Position numbers and translations under genes: made by a program
NCBI RefSeq assembly: GCF_006864365.1
Contig: NZ_QHLJ01000002.1
Location: forward strand, 1-64,000
Direction of reading: 5' to 3'
Source of the DNA: Campylobacter sp. MIT 99-7217
Lineage (GTDB): Bacteria; Campylobacterota; Campylobacteria; Campylobacterales; Campylobacteraceae
DNA: 64,000 bases
Notes under the pieces: model-generated
The model's database searches: none
The model's input: only the letters and a program-made list of their open reading frames with translations
Told to the model about the DNA's origin: nothing
Shown here: positions 1 through 8,726 of the stretch, piece after piece
How the letters are laid out: every line of letters starts with the position of its first letter
How positions within the stretch are numbered: position 1 is the stretch's first letter

Positions 1-2856
1 GATATAGAATGGGTAACTTTTACTGATCCTGATGATTTTTTAGATAGGGATTATTTTTATGAGGTGGATAGGTTTTTGAGAAAAGAGGAAGGTGAAGATA
101 TCATAGCAATCAAAACCACTCCTTTTATAGACCATATAAAAGATAAGCCTAAAGGTAAAATAAAAAATAAAATAAGCATTGATTCTTTTATAGATTTGGA
201 TTTAAATTTATACTTCACATCTTTAATTTTTTCTTTAAAATTATTCAGTAAAAATAATAATTTCAAAGAAGATATTAAAAATGATTTATATGAAGCATTT
301 TTTATGGAAAACATATGTTCAAATAATCAGAATAAATTTATATGCTTTGTCAAAAATGCCAATATATTCAAAAGCAATGCACCCAAAAATGACGACTCTT
401 TGCATGATTTGCATAAGGTATTAAAAAAATATATAGATTTTTACTATAAAAAACATTCTTTAGTATCTAAATTTCTACAAAAAGAGCTTTTAAAAAAATT
501 AGAAATATTTGTCCAAACAATAGAAAATAACAAAGAAATAACTTCTCAAGAACAGCAAGAACTTTTATCTTTTTTGAAAAGAAGTTTTGACTTGATAAAT
601 GATAATCAGATTATATTTAACTTTAATTATACTAAAAGGTATTATAAAATTTTATTTTTAGAATGCTTTAAGAAAGTTTATTATTATCCATATGAAATAT
701 ATCGCGAAAGCTTACATGATGGATTAAAGATAAGCTATTTTAGTGCTAATAAAGATAGTGTTGAGTCTATATTTTTTCACAATAAAGAAATATTTGCGTA
801 TAAAGAAGAAATTTATGAACTCAGCCTTTTAGAGCAAGTTTTTTACAAAAAAGTATTATACTTAAATATTGGTACTTCAAATAGAACAAAGTTCAAAGTG
901 AATGGTAAAAAATGTACCATCATAAAAAATAGCCCCTTTGAAATAAATAAAAAATTAATATATTCTTATTCTAATAAAAGATTAGACTTGGATTTAGAAT
1001 ATATAACCCAAAAAGCTTGTAAAGCAAAAAATCAAGCTTTTTTAGATCTTGCTTTAAAAAGATATGACTTTCTTTATAAAAAAACTAAAAACTATGAACT
1101 TTTAGAAGGATACTGCTCTTGCTTAAGAAATGTTTATCTATACGATATAGCATTATCATTGCTCTCTAATTTAAGTGAAAATCAAAAAACCGAAGCTCTA
1201 AAACTCGAAGAAATAAAATGTCTCATAGGCATGAAATTGTATAACAAATCACTAAAAATGCTCTTAAAACTAGAAAAAGAAGGAAGTAAAAATGAAAAAA
1301 TTTTATATCTAAAGCTTAGAATCTATTGTATTTTAGAAGAACTAGAAAAAGCTCAACAATTATTGATAAAAATTAAAATGTTGCCAAAAACTATAGAAAC
1401 AGCAAAATTAACCACTCAAATTAATAAAAATGAGGAATTTCATATTATTTTTAATGCCGATGAAAAGTATTTTAAATATGTAGCTGTTATGATATATAAT
1501 ATTATCTCCAAAATAGATAAAAATAAAAAATTTAGCGACTTTTTAAATTTAAGTGAAAAATCTATTCAAAATGAAAAATTTGTATTTCATATATTAACCG
1601 ATATTGCAAGTAAAGAGAGCTTGGAAAAATTTGATAAATTACAAAAAGAATTAAATTTTATTTTTAAATGTGAAATTCTTATACACGAAGTTGATGAAAG
1701 TGATTTCAAAAATTGTCCAAAATGGCAAAATCACGAAAATCATCTATGTTATTTTAAAATCAAACTTGGTGATTTTATTCCTGAATATATAGACAAATGT
1801 ATTTTTTTAGATGCTGATATGCTGGTTTTATCCGACATAAGAGAAATTTTTGCAATCAATTTAGAAGATAAAGTAGCTGCTAGCACTCCAGATTGTTCAA
1901 ATTCATTGATAAATAGAAAATTAAAATCGGTAAATCAAGATAAAGCAAAACTAACACTATCTTATCAAGATTTATATTTTAATGTTGGTTTTATGCTTAT
2001 AAATCTTAAAAAATGGAGAGAAATAAATGTAAAATCAAGGGCATTAAATTTTTTAAAATGTTATATCCCAAGAGTTCCAGAACAAGATACACTAAATTAT
2101 GCTTTATCAGGGGAGATTATAAGACTTTCACCCAAATATAATTTTTTTATTGCTCATTTTCTAGATGAAAAATGCCATTGGAAAAGTTCGTTTAAAGATG
2201 AAGTGCGAGACTATATCTATGATTACACTCGTGAAGAATACGAAGAAGCATTAAAGGATATTAAGATAATACATTTTACCTATGGTGTGCCTAAGCCTTG
2301 GGAAAGTATTTATAAAGATATAGCAGTTAATTTCAAACTCAAATTTTACCCTTTTTATAAAGAATGGTGGCAAAATGCTCTCAATGTGCCAATTTTTAAA
2401 GATGAACTAAAAAGACAAAAAGAAAATAATGAAAACGGCTTAAAAATATATTCAATAGAGCTTTCTAAAAGACTTAACATTATAGAACAAAGATTAAATT
2501 ATACAGAAACACTCTTGGGTCTTGAGAACAATAACGCCTTTAGTGCCTTAAAAAATCAAAAATCGTATCACACGGGCAATATTATGGTAAAGAATAAAAG
2601 CAACATACTAAAACTTGTTTTTATCTTATTTAGTGAATTAAAAAAAGAAAAATTAAGAGAAAAATATTTGAAAATATTGGCAAAGAAAAATTATAGTGAA
2701 ATTTCAACCCATTTTTATGAAGATCATGAAAAAGCACAAATAGAGCTTAAAAAGCACCTATCTTATAGGCTAGGAGAAGCTTTTTATAAAAATAAACTAA
2801 GTTTTATTTTTAAAATTAAGAGTATTTATAAGGAATTTAAAAATCTAAACAAATAA
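1..2856 (+). CDS. Large capsule glycosyltransferase, GT2 plus GT8 domains (5' end outside window)
   Basis: The frame is open from base 1, so the gene begins upstream; the GTG near 64 is internal. The first visible residues include the string TFTDPDDFLD, typical of the metal-binding DxD-type motif of family 2 glycosyltransferases, so a GT2 domain is cut by the window edge. A helical middle follows. A second catalytic domain resembling family 8 has a D-A-D motif at bases 1810-1818 (FLDADMLVLSDI) and a later HFTYGVPKPW string typical of GT8 C-termini. The last ~35 residues carry HLSYRLGEA, also found in the mosaic protein two genes downstream. The product probably adds two different sugars to the capsule repeat in the cytoplasm; donors cannot be read from sequence. 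A strong Shine-Dalgarno for the next gene overlaps its stop codon. Confidence 0.85.
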   Translation, partial: DIEWVTFTDPDDFLDRDYFYEVDRFLRKEEGEDIIAIKTTPFIDHIKDKPKGKIKNKISIDSFIDLDLNLYFTSLIFSLKLFSKNNNFKEDIKNDLYEAFFMENICSNNQNKFICFVKNANIFKSNAPKNDDSLHDLHKVLKKYIDFYYKKHSLVSKFLQKELLKKLEIFVQTIENNKEITSQEQQELLSFLKRSFDLINDNQIIFNFNYTKRYYKILFLECFKKVYYYPYEIYRESLHDGLKISYFSANKDSVESIFFHNKEIFAYKEEIYELSLLEQVFYKKVLYLNIGTSNRTKFKVNGKKCTIIKNSPFEINKKLIYSYSNKRLDLDLEYITQKACKAKNQAFLDLALKRYDFLYKKTKNYELLEGYCSCLRNVYLYDIALSLLSNLSENQKTEALKLEEIKCLIGMKLYNKSLKMLLKLEKEGSKNEKILYLKLRIYCILEELEKAQQLLIKIKMLPKTIETAKLTTQINKNEEFHIIFNADEKYFKYVAVMIYNIISKIDKNKKFSDFLNLSEKSIQNEKFVFHILTDIASKESLEKFDKLQKELNFIFKCEILIHEVDESDFKNCPKWQNHENHLCYFKIKLGDFIPEYIDKCIFLDADMLVLSDIREIFAINLEDKVAASTPDCSNSLINRKLKSVNQDKAKLTLSYQDLYFNVGFMLINLKKWREINVKSRALNFLKCYIPRVPEQDTLNYALSGEIIRLSPKYNFFIAHFLDEKCHWKSSFKDEVRDYIYDYTREEYEEALKDIKIIHFTYGVPKPWESIYKDIAVNFKLKFYPFYKEWWQNALNVPIFKDELKRQKENNENGLKIYSIELSKRLNIIEQRLNYTETLLGLENNNAFSALKNQKSYHTGNIMVKNKSNILKLVFILFSELKKEKLREKYLKILAKKNYSEISTHFYEDHEKAQIELKKHLSYRLGEAFYKNKLSFIFKIKSIYKEFKNLNK
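2755..2781 (+). repeat. HLSYKLGEA-type C-terminal tail unit, copy 1
   Basis: Encodes HLSYRLGEA near the C-terminus of the first glycosyltransferase. The same unit occurs twice in the protein encoded from 4076. Similar tails recur in Campylobacter capsule and LOS glycosyltransferases as I recall them; their function is unknown. Confidence 0.7.
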
Positions 2857-2867
2857 AGGAGGATACA

Positions 2868-4050
2868 ATGAAAATATTGGAACACAGAAGAAATGGCGAT
2901 TTTAGAAAAACCTATTTTTTAGGCATCCCTATTGCAAGTCGCATAAGAAATGTTTATGCTAGGGGGGGGGGGGATTGAATATGTGCGTTATATTTATAAA
3001 TTTTGTGGTATTAGCTATTTTAGAACCCAAAGCATCATTGAAGCAAAAAAGTCATATGGTGAAAATATGAGTTCATTATATCATGAAATAAAACATATGC
3101 AGTGGCAGTGGCAAATGCATCATTATCCACATTTGTTTCCTAAAGATGACTGGTCGATATCATTAGGAAAATGTCTATGTGAGGATAAAAATCTTTTTGA
3201 TAAAATTCAAAATTTAACCCAAAATTTAGATGAAGTGAGTAAAACAAAGATTTATACAATAATAGCAAGATTAAAAACTTGTTATTTATCTCAAAATCAT
3301 CAAATTCAAAATTTAACCAAAGAAGAATTAGATGAATTTTTTGAGATACAAACTAAATTTATTCCAAATATTTTTCAAGTCGCAGAAAATGTTTTTTGCT
3401 ACAATGGATATTTTTTGCCCATAAATCACTTTGAAGTTGGTATGTTTTGGAGTAAAATGGGCAAGCATATTTTAAGCCTTCAAACTCTAGAGAAAATCAA
3501 GCAAAAAGACATAATAGATGTTGGCGGATATATAGGCGATAGTGCCATAATCTTTGAAAAAGAATGGACTGATAAAAATATCTATAGTTTTGAAGCTACG
3601 AAAAAAAATTATGAACTCATGCTTCAAACTATAAAATTAAATCAAAGCACAAGGATTAATCCTATCAACAAAGGTTTAGGATCTAAAAGAGAAATTTTAA
3701 AAATCAAATTTCAAGGTTCAGCTTCTTCTATTGGCAATGCAAATGAGGCAGATGAAGAATGTGAAATTATTACCTTAGATGAATTTGTTACGCAAAATAA
3801 TATAGAAGTAGGTTTTATAAAAGTTGATATAGAAGGGTTTGAGCAAGAATTTTTAAAAGGAGCGATGAATACTATAAAAACTCAAAAACCAGCAATGCTT
3901 ATTAGTATTTATCATAATCTTGATGATTTCTTTAATATAAAACCTTTAATAGAAAGCTGGAATTTAGGCTATAAATTTAAAATATATCGCCCATCAGAAC
4001 TATGGAATTTCCATGTAGAAACAGCGTTGTATTGTGAGGTAATTGATTGA
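2868..4050 (+). CDS. Phase-variable FkbM-family methyltransferase, out of frame at G12
   Basis: An ATG at 2868 follows a strong AAGGAGG ribosome site at 2856-2862. Its frame reads to the poly-G tract at 2962-2973 and, with 12 G, hits TGA at 2976-2978 after 36 residues. The rest of the protein continues in the +1 frame to 4050. Removing one G (11 G) joins both parts into about 393 residues, so the gene is OFF as written. The downstream part is an FkbM-type S-adenosylmethionine methyltransferase: IIDVGGYIGDS is motif I, SFEAT follows, and FIKVDIEGFEQE is the characteristic acidic motif. By family it O-methylates a sugar, here probably a capsule residue. An ATG at 2950 lies in the downstream frame but has no good ribosome site. 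The alternative is a sequencing or consensus error in the tract. Confidence 0.85.
2962..2973 (+). repeat. Poly-G homopolymer tract (12 G), phase-variation switch
   Basis: Twelve consecutive G lie inside the 5' coding part of the methyltransferase gene in an otherwise AT-rich region. G tracts of about 8-13 are the standard slipped-strand switches of Campylobacter surface-structure genes. A length of 11 (or 14) restores the frame; 12 stops translation three bases after the tract. Confidence 0.95.
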
Positions 4051-4075
4051 ATAAATCCATAAATAAGGGAGTAAA

Positions 4076-6346
4076 ATGATATTTAAAGAATGTGATATCA
4101 TTAATGTTGCAGAAAATAAAAAAGCTATACAAAGCTCTATAAGTGCATGGTCATTTAAAAACGATTTAAAAAGTGATTTAGAAGTGCAAGATTTTGCTTT
4201 TCATACAGGATTTGAGGAAAATCCTTGGTGGATGGTGGATTTAGAAGATGAGATCGAAATAGATTGCATAAGACTCACAAACAGAACAAATAAATCTTTT
4301 CAAGAAAATTTAAAAAACATTAAAGTTGAGCTTTCTTTAGATAAAAATTCTTGGATTACACTTGATCATTCTATGTTTGAATGGCAAAATGGGTTTGACA
4401 TTTTAGACATAAATATTTACCAAGTAACAAAGGCAAGATATATTAAAATTTCATTAAATGGCTGGGGTCATTTATATTTTAAGAAATGTGAAGTTTTTGT
4501 AAAAAATGTAAAAGGTTATGTCATAGCTTCAAGAGGCGATGGACTTGGCATGAGACTTACAGCTATGATAACAGGAATTTGGCTTGCTAAAAAGCTTGAT
4601 TTTAAATTTGCTTTCATATGGGAAGAAGGAGATTTCCTAAATATGCCATATATTAAAAACAAAGATATAGTTGATGTTTCTATGGCTAGTAAAGAAGAGG
4701 TGTTTTCAAAAGAGTACCTTCAAGAGTACGCAACTAATGGAGAAGCACTATACGGTTACCCTGCATCATTAAAAGATGAATTCTTTGAAAATAATCTTTC
4801 TTGGTTTAAAAATCCTGATAATCTTTATAAAAATTATGGATATTACACCGCTGATTATTTCTTGCATTATATAGAAAAATTTGGATTTTACCAAGAGCTT
4901 AAAGAATGCTTTGAAAGCATAGATTTTAGTGATAAGTTTAAAGAAATTCAAAACTACTCCAAGATTATAAAAGAGCAACTAAGTGATCATTCAAATAAAA
5001 TTTGTGCTTTACACATTAGAGGAGCAGAATGGGTATATTCTGACGATGAAGGAGGACTTCATTGTCCTAATGCTTGGATTAATTCTAGATTTTTTCCTTA
5101 TGAGTTAGCTTTAGAAATAGCAAAAACAGAACTTTCAAATGGCAATAGTGTGATTATTTTTTCACAAGATAGAAGTGTTGATTTAAGACTAATAAAACAT
5201 ATTAAAAAAGAGCTTGGAGAAAAATCAAAAATCGTAAGAGCTGTGGATTTATTCTCTCATAAAAATTATACAAATTTTGAAGAAGCCTTTTTTGAAATCA
5301 ATTTAATGTCTAAAGCTGATAAAATATATGCAACAGGATCATCTGGGTTTTCTTTAGTTGCTCAGGCAATATCTGCAAATACAAATCAATCAATTTACCA
5401 GCTTTATTCAACAAAAGAACTTTGTGAGATAATAATTAAAAATATAAACCTAAAAACTTCTGATAAACAAAAAGCTATGTCTTATTATTTTATTTATTAT
5501 TTTTTACGAGAAGATAACTTTAATAAAGCTTTTTCTTATCTTAAAAAGGCTATTGAAACAAATGATAAAAGCATAACTTTTAAGGTAATTTTTATGGATT
5601 GTCTTTTTAGATTAAAAGAATTTGATCAAATAGAGTTCATTTTAAAAAACCTTGTAAAATCTGATCTAAGAGAGCTTGAAGGAGGTCTGTATGGAAGTGG
5701 TACTTATTTTGGCTGGATATTTGATTTTTATGAGAATATAAGAAAATGTTATACAAATTTTCAAAATAAACAAAATTACCCTTACATTAGCTTTATAGCA
5801 GCTAAAATATCATTTCATAAGCAAGATACAAGGCATGCAGAACAATATTTACAATTTTGCTTACAAAAAGAGCCAAATAATGAGATATTTTTAGAATTTT
5901 ATGAGCAACTAAAATATAAAAACAATGTCTTGCTTACTGGCAAAAACCAACAAGAAAGCATAAAAACCTCAGCTGTGTCAAGAATAAAATCCCACCTTTC
6001 TTATAAACTAGGTCAAGCTATGATAGAAAACTCAAAAAGTATAAAAGGTTATATAAGAATGCCTTATGTCTTATCTTATATAAAAGATAAACATAAACAA
6101 GAACAAAGAGCTTATGAAAGATCTATTAAAGAAAATCCAAGTTTAAAACTACCTCCTTTAGAAACTTATAGTGATTATAAAGAAGCTTTAAAAATAAAAG
6201 AACACCTATCTTATAAATTAGGGGAAGCTTGGATAAGGGCTTATAAAAATTGGTATAAGGGTGGCTTTATCAAATTCATCTTCATAGACGCACCTAAGAT
6301 CAAAAAAGATTTTAAAAATAAAAAAATAAATAAGGATCAACCATAA
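4076..6346 (+). CDS. Mosaic capsule protein: F5/8C-like domain, fucosyltransferase-like domain, TPR-like repeats
   Basis: The 756-residue protein has several parts. Residues ~8-143 look like an F5/8 type C (discoidin, carbohydrate-binding) domain, with the WWMVDLEDEIEIDCIRL string and the closing ARYIKISLNGWGHLYFKKCEVF. Residues ~148-455 resemble fucosyltransferase-type enzymes (GT11/GT23 fold): SRGDGLGMRLTAM at the start, then LHIRGAEW comparable to the HxRRGD donor-binding motif. Residues ~465-625 are helical and TPR-like. The tail has two HLSYKLGxA units at ~640 and ~710. It probably transfers a deoxy-sugar to capsule, with the F5/8C-like domain holding the acceptor; donor and linkage are unknown. 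It lies 25 bp after the methyltransferase with a GGGAG ribosome site and is likely cotranscribed. Confidence 0.7.
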   Translation: MIFKECDIINVAENKKAIQSSISAWSFKNDLKSDLEVQDFAFHTGFEENPWWMVDLEDEIEIDCIRLTNRTNKSFQENLKNIKVELSLDKNSWITLDHSMFEWQNGFDILDINIYQVTKARYIKISLNGWGHLYFKKCEVFVKNVKGYVIASRGDGLGMRLTAMITGIWLAKKLDFKFAFIWEEGDFLNMPYIKNKDIVDVSMASKEEVFSKEYLQEYATNGEALYGYPASLKDEFFENNLSWFKNPDNLYKNYGYYTADYFLHYIEKFGFYQELKECFESIDFSDKFKEIQNYSKIIKEQLSDHSNKICALHIRGAEWVYSDDEGGLHCPNAWINSRFFPYELALEIAKTELSNGNSVIIFSQDRSVDLRLIKHIKKELGEKSKIVRAVDLFSHKNYTNFEEAFFEINLMSKADKIYATGSSGFSLVAQAISANTNQSIYQLYSTKELCEIIIKNINLKTSDKQKAMSYYFIYYFLREDNFNKAFSYLKKAIETNDKSITFKVIFMDCLFRLKEFDQIEFILKNLVKSDLRELEGGLYGSGTYFGWIFDFYENIRKCYTNFQNKQNYPYISFIAAKISFHKQDTRHAEQYLQFCLQKEPNNEIFLEFYEQLKYKNNVLLTGKNQQESIKTSAVSRIKSHLSYKLGQAMIENSKSIKGYIRMPYVLSYIKDKHKQEQRAYERSIKENPSLKLPPLETYSDYKEALKIKEHLSYKLGEAWIRAYKNWYKGGFIKFIFIDAPKIKKDFKNKKINKDQP
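5993..6229 (+). repeat. HLSYKLGEA-type tail units, copies 2 and 3
   Basis: Two units, at 5993-6019 (HLSYKLGQA) and 6203-6229 (HLSYKLGEA), lie about 70 residues apart in the C-terminal tail of the mosaic protein. Their DNA is also similar to copy 1 at 2755-2781, so they could support recombination or domain shuffling between neighbouring genes. Confidence 0.7.
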
Positions 6347-6398
6347 AAAGCAGAGCTTCTACTCACACAAAATCAAGTTCATTTTGGTTAAATTATGA

Positions 6399-6404
6399 TA
6401 TAAT
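6399..6404 (+). promoter_or_regulatory. Candidate sigma70 -10 box (TATAAT) for the nucleotide-sugar module
   Basis: A perfect TATAAT preceded by T/A-rich sequence lies 23 bases before the fcl-like start, in the 81-base gap after the mosaic gene. It would let the sugar-nucleotide genes be expressed independently of the upstream glycosyltransferase genes. Confidence 0.6.
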
Positions 6405-6427
6405 GCGAGTTCTCACAAGGATAGTAA

Positions 6428-7483
6428 ATGAAGAAAGATAGCAAAATTTTTATCGCTGGACATAAGGGGCTTGTAGGCTCTGCTTTGATGAAAAAGCTAC
6501 AAAATGAAGGTTTTGTAAATTTAATCACTAGATCACATACACAGCTTGATTTGACAGAACAAAAAGCTGTGCATGATTTCTTTGATAAAGAAAGACCACA
6601 ATATGTATTTTTATGTGCTGCAAAAGCCGGAGGCATAGCAGCAAATAGCACTTATAGGGCTGATTTTATCTATGAAAATTTGATGATTGAAAGCAATGTC
6701 ATTTATCATGCCTATAAATTTGGTGTCAAAAAGCTCTTATTTATGGCTTCAACCTCTGTTTATCCAAAGGATAAAAGCTTCATCGTAGAAGAGGATTTAC
6801 TCAGCGGGAAGCTTGATTTTTCAAACAAACCCTACGCCTTGGCTAAAATGGCTGGCTTGGTGATGTGCGAGAGTTTTAACATTCAGTATAACACAAATTT
6901 CTTGGGTGTTACACCCATAAATTTATACGGCAATAATGATAAATTTGATCTTGAAAAAGCACATGTTATGCCTGCTTTATTGCGTAAATTTCATCTTGCT
7001 AAGCTTTTAAGTGAGAAAAAAGATGAAGAAGTTTTAAAAGATTTAAGATTAAACAACATTGATGAGGCAAGAAAATATCTCGCTCTTTTTGGAGTGAGTG
7101 AAGAAAGTGTGGAAATTTGGGGAAGTGGAAAGCAAAAGAGAGAATTTTTACACAGTGATGATTTGGCTGAAGCTTGTATTTTTTTAATGCAAAATGTGGA
7201 TTTTAAAAATCTTGTGCAGGATAAAAAAGAGGTTGAAAATACACATTTTAACATCAGCTCTAATGAAAATATACGCATTAAAGACTTAGCCCTTTTGATC
7301 AAAAAAATCGTGGGCTTTAAAGGGGAGCTTGAGTTTAACACGAGTCGTCCTGATGGCATAGCTGGACGCCTTACAAGTAGTGCGAAAATCAATGCTCTTG
7401 GCTGGAAAGCAAAAATAAATTTAGAACAAGGAATTAAAATGATGTATGAGTGGTATTTGAAACAAAATAATTTTAGAAAATAA
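6428..7483 (+). CDS. fcl: Fcl-like GDP-4-keto-6-deoxy-sugar reductase (probably heptose-acting)
   Basis: A 351-residue short-chain dehydrogenase of the GDP-fucose synthase (Fcl/WcaG) family. It has the NADP-binding GHKGLVG motif at 11-17 and the catalytic Y136-x3-K140 pair (PYALAK). His179 of the epimerase site is conserved (AHVMPALLRK), but the Cys109 of E. coli Fcl aligns with Ser110 (STSVYP). Loss of that Cys suggests 4-ketoreductase activity without normal C3/C5 epimerisation. Family members in C. jejuni capsule loci act on GDP-6-deoxy-heptose intermediates. Here it would reduce the 4-keto-3,6-dideoxy product of the next two enzymes. An insertion of ~30 residues around 195-225 distinguishes it from E. 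coli Fcl. The start is supported by AAGGA at 6417-6421. Confidence 0.85.
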   Translation: MKKDSKIFIAGHKGLVGSALMKKLQNEGFVNLITRSHTQLDLTEQKAVHDFFDKERPQYVFLCAAKAGGIAANSTYRADFIYENLMIESNVIYHAYKFGVKKLLFMASTSVYPKDKSFIVEEDLLSGKLDFSNKPYALAKMAGLVMCESFNIQYNTNFLGVTPINLYGNNDKFDLEKAHVMPALLRKFHLAKLLSEKKDEEVLKDLRLNNIDEARKYLALFGVSEESVEIWGSGKQKREFLHSDDLAEACIFLMQNVDFKNLVQDKKEVENTHFNISSNENIRIKDLALLIKKIVGFKGELEFNTSRPDGIAGRLTSSAKINALGWKAKINLEQGIKMMYEWYLKQNNFRK

Positions 7484-7504
7484 ACTTAAATAAAAGGAGA
7501 AAAA

Positions 7505-8662
7505 ATGAATTACCCACTAGCTTCATCGACTTGGGATGAAAAAGAGCTAAATGCTATACAAGAGGTTATCAAAAGTGATATGTTCACTATGAGCAAAAAA
7601 GTTGCAGAATTTGAAAAGGATTTTGCTAAATTTGTTGGTTCAAAATACGCCGTAATGACAAGTTCAGGTTCAACTGCAAACTTAATTGCTACTGCAGCGT
7701 TATTTTACACTAAAAAGCCTAAACTTAAAAGAGGAGATGAGGTCATAGTGCCTGCTGTTTCTTGGAGTACGACTTATTATCCACTTTATCAGTATGGGCT
7801 TAAGCTTAAATTTGTAGATATTGATTTGCACACACTAAACTATGATTTACAAGCTTTAAAATCAGCTATCACAGATAAAACAAAGATGATCATGATCGTA
7901 AATTTATTAGGCAATCCAAATGATTTTGATGCGATCAAAGAGATGATCAAAGATAAAAATATTATTCTACTTGAAGATAACTGCGAATCCATGGGTGCTG
8001 AATATAAAGGCAAGCAAGCAGGAACTTTTGGGATAATGGGGACTTTTTCGACCTTTTTTTCTCATCATATGGCGACTATGGAGGGAGGCTTTGTAGTAAC
8101 CGATGATGAAGAGCTTTACCATATCTTGCTTTGCTTAAGAGCTCATGGCTGGACTAGGAATTTACCAAAAGAAAATAAGATTTGTAACAAAAGCGATAAC
8201 TGGTTTGAAGAAAGTTTCAACTTCGTTTTACCAGGCTATAATGTCCGCCCTGTTGAAATGAGTGGAGCAATAGGCATAGAACAGCTTAAAAAATTACCTA
8301 CCTTTTTAAAACATAGGAGGGAAAATGCCAAGCTTTTTAAGGAACTTTTTGGAAATCACCCTGATTTCATCATGCAAGAAGAAATAGGCTCTAGTTCTTG
8401 GTTTGGCTTTTCTTTGATCATTAAAGAAAACTCCAAAATCCAAAGAAAAGATATCATTGAAATACTTGAAAAAAACAATATAGAATACCGCCCAATAGCA
8501 ACAGGAGATTTTACTCAAAATCCTGTTATAAAATATTTTGATTATGAAATTTTTGGCGAACTTAAAAATGCAAAATACCTAGACAAACACGGCTTTTTTG
8601 TAGGAAATCATCAATTTAGCATAAAAGAACAGATAGAAAATTTACATAAGTTGATTGGATAG
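7505..8662 (+). CDS. ColD/RfbH-like PLP-dependent sugar 3-dehydratase
   Basis: A 385-residue DegT/DnrJ/EryC1/StrS-family enzyme. In aminotransferases of this family a lysine binds PLP in an SFxxxKN context. Here the corresponding string is FSTFFSHHMATMEGG, with His187-His188 in place of the lysine. This is the hallmark of the GDP-4-keto-6-deoxy-D-mannose 3-dehydratase ColD and the CDP-sugar enzyme E1, which remove the C3 hydroxyl instead of transaminating. LLEDNCESMGA supplies the PLP-ring Asp. With a GDP-heptose 4,6-dehydratase 64 bp downstream, the likely substrate is GDP-4-keto-6-deoxy-heptose, leading to a 3,6-dideoxy-heptose; GDP-mannose (colitose route) is the alternative. Start ATG follows AAAGGAG at 7494-7500. 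Confidence 0.85.
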   Translation: MNYPLASSTWDEKELNAIQEVIKSDMFTMSKKVAEFEKDFAKFVGSKYAVMTSSGSTANLIATAALFYTKKPKLKRGDEVIVPAVSWSTTYYPLYQYGLKLKFVDIDLHTLNYDLQALKSAITDKTKMIMIVNLLGNPNDFDAIKEMIKDKNIILLEDNCESMGAEYKGKQAGTFGIMGTFSTFFSHHMATMEGGFVVTDDEELYHILLCLRAHGWTRNLPKENKICNKSDNWFEESFNFVLPGYNVRPVEMSGAIGIEQLKKLPTFLKHRRENAKLFKELFGNHPDFIMQEEIGSSSWFGFSLIIKENSKIQRKDIIEILEKNNIEYRPIATGDFTQNPVIKYFDYEIFGELKNAKYLDKHGFFVGNHQFSIKEQIENLHKLIG

Positions 8663-8726
8663 GATTATCATATATGTGGAACTTATTTTAAAAAAGTATT
8701 AATAAATTTAAAAAAAAGGAAAATAA

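Noticed and set aside
2950-4050. Methyltransferase beginning at the ATG at 2950, with no frameshift
   Set aside because: That ATG has no ribosome site, while 2868 has AAGGAGG and the region 2868-2961 reads as protein; the poly-G explains the frame difference better.
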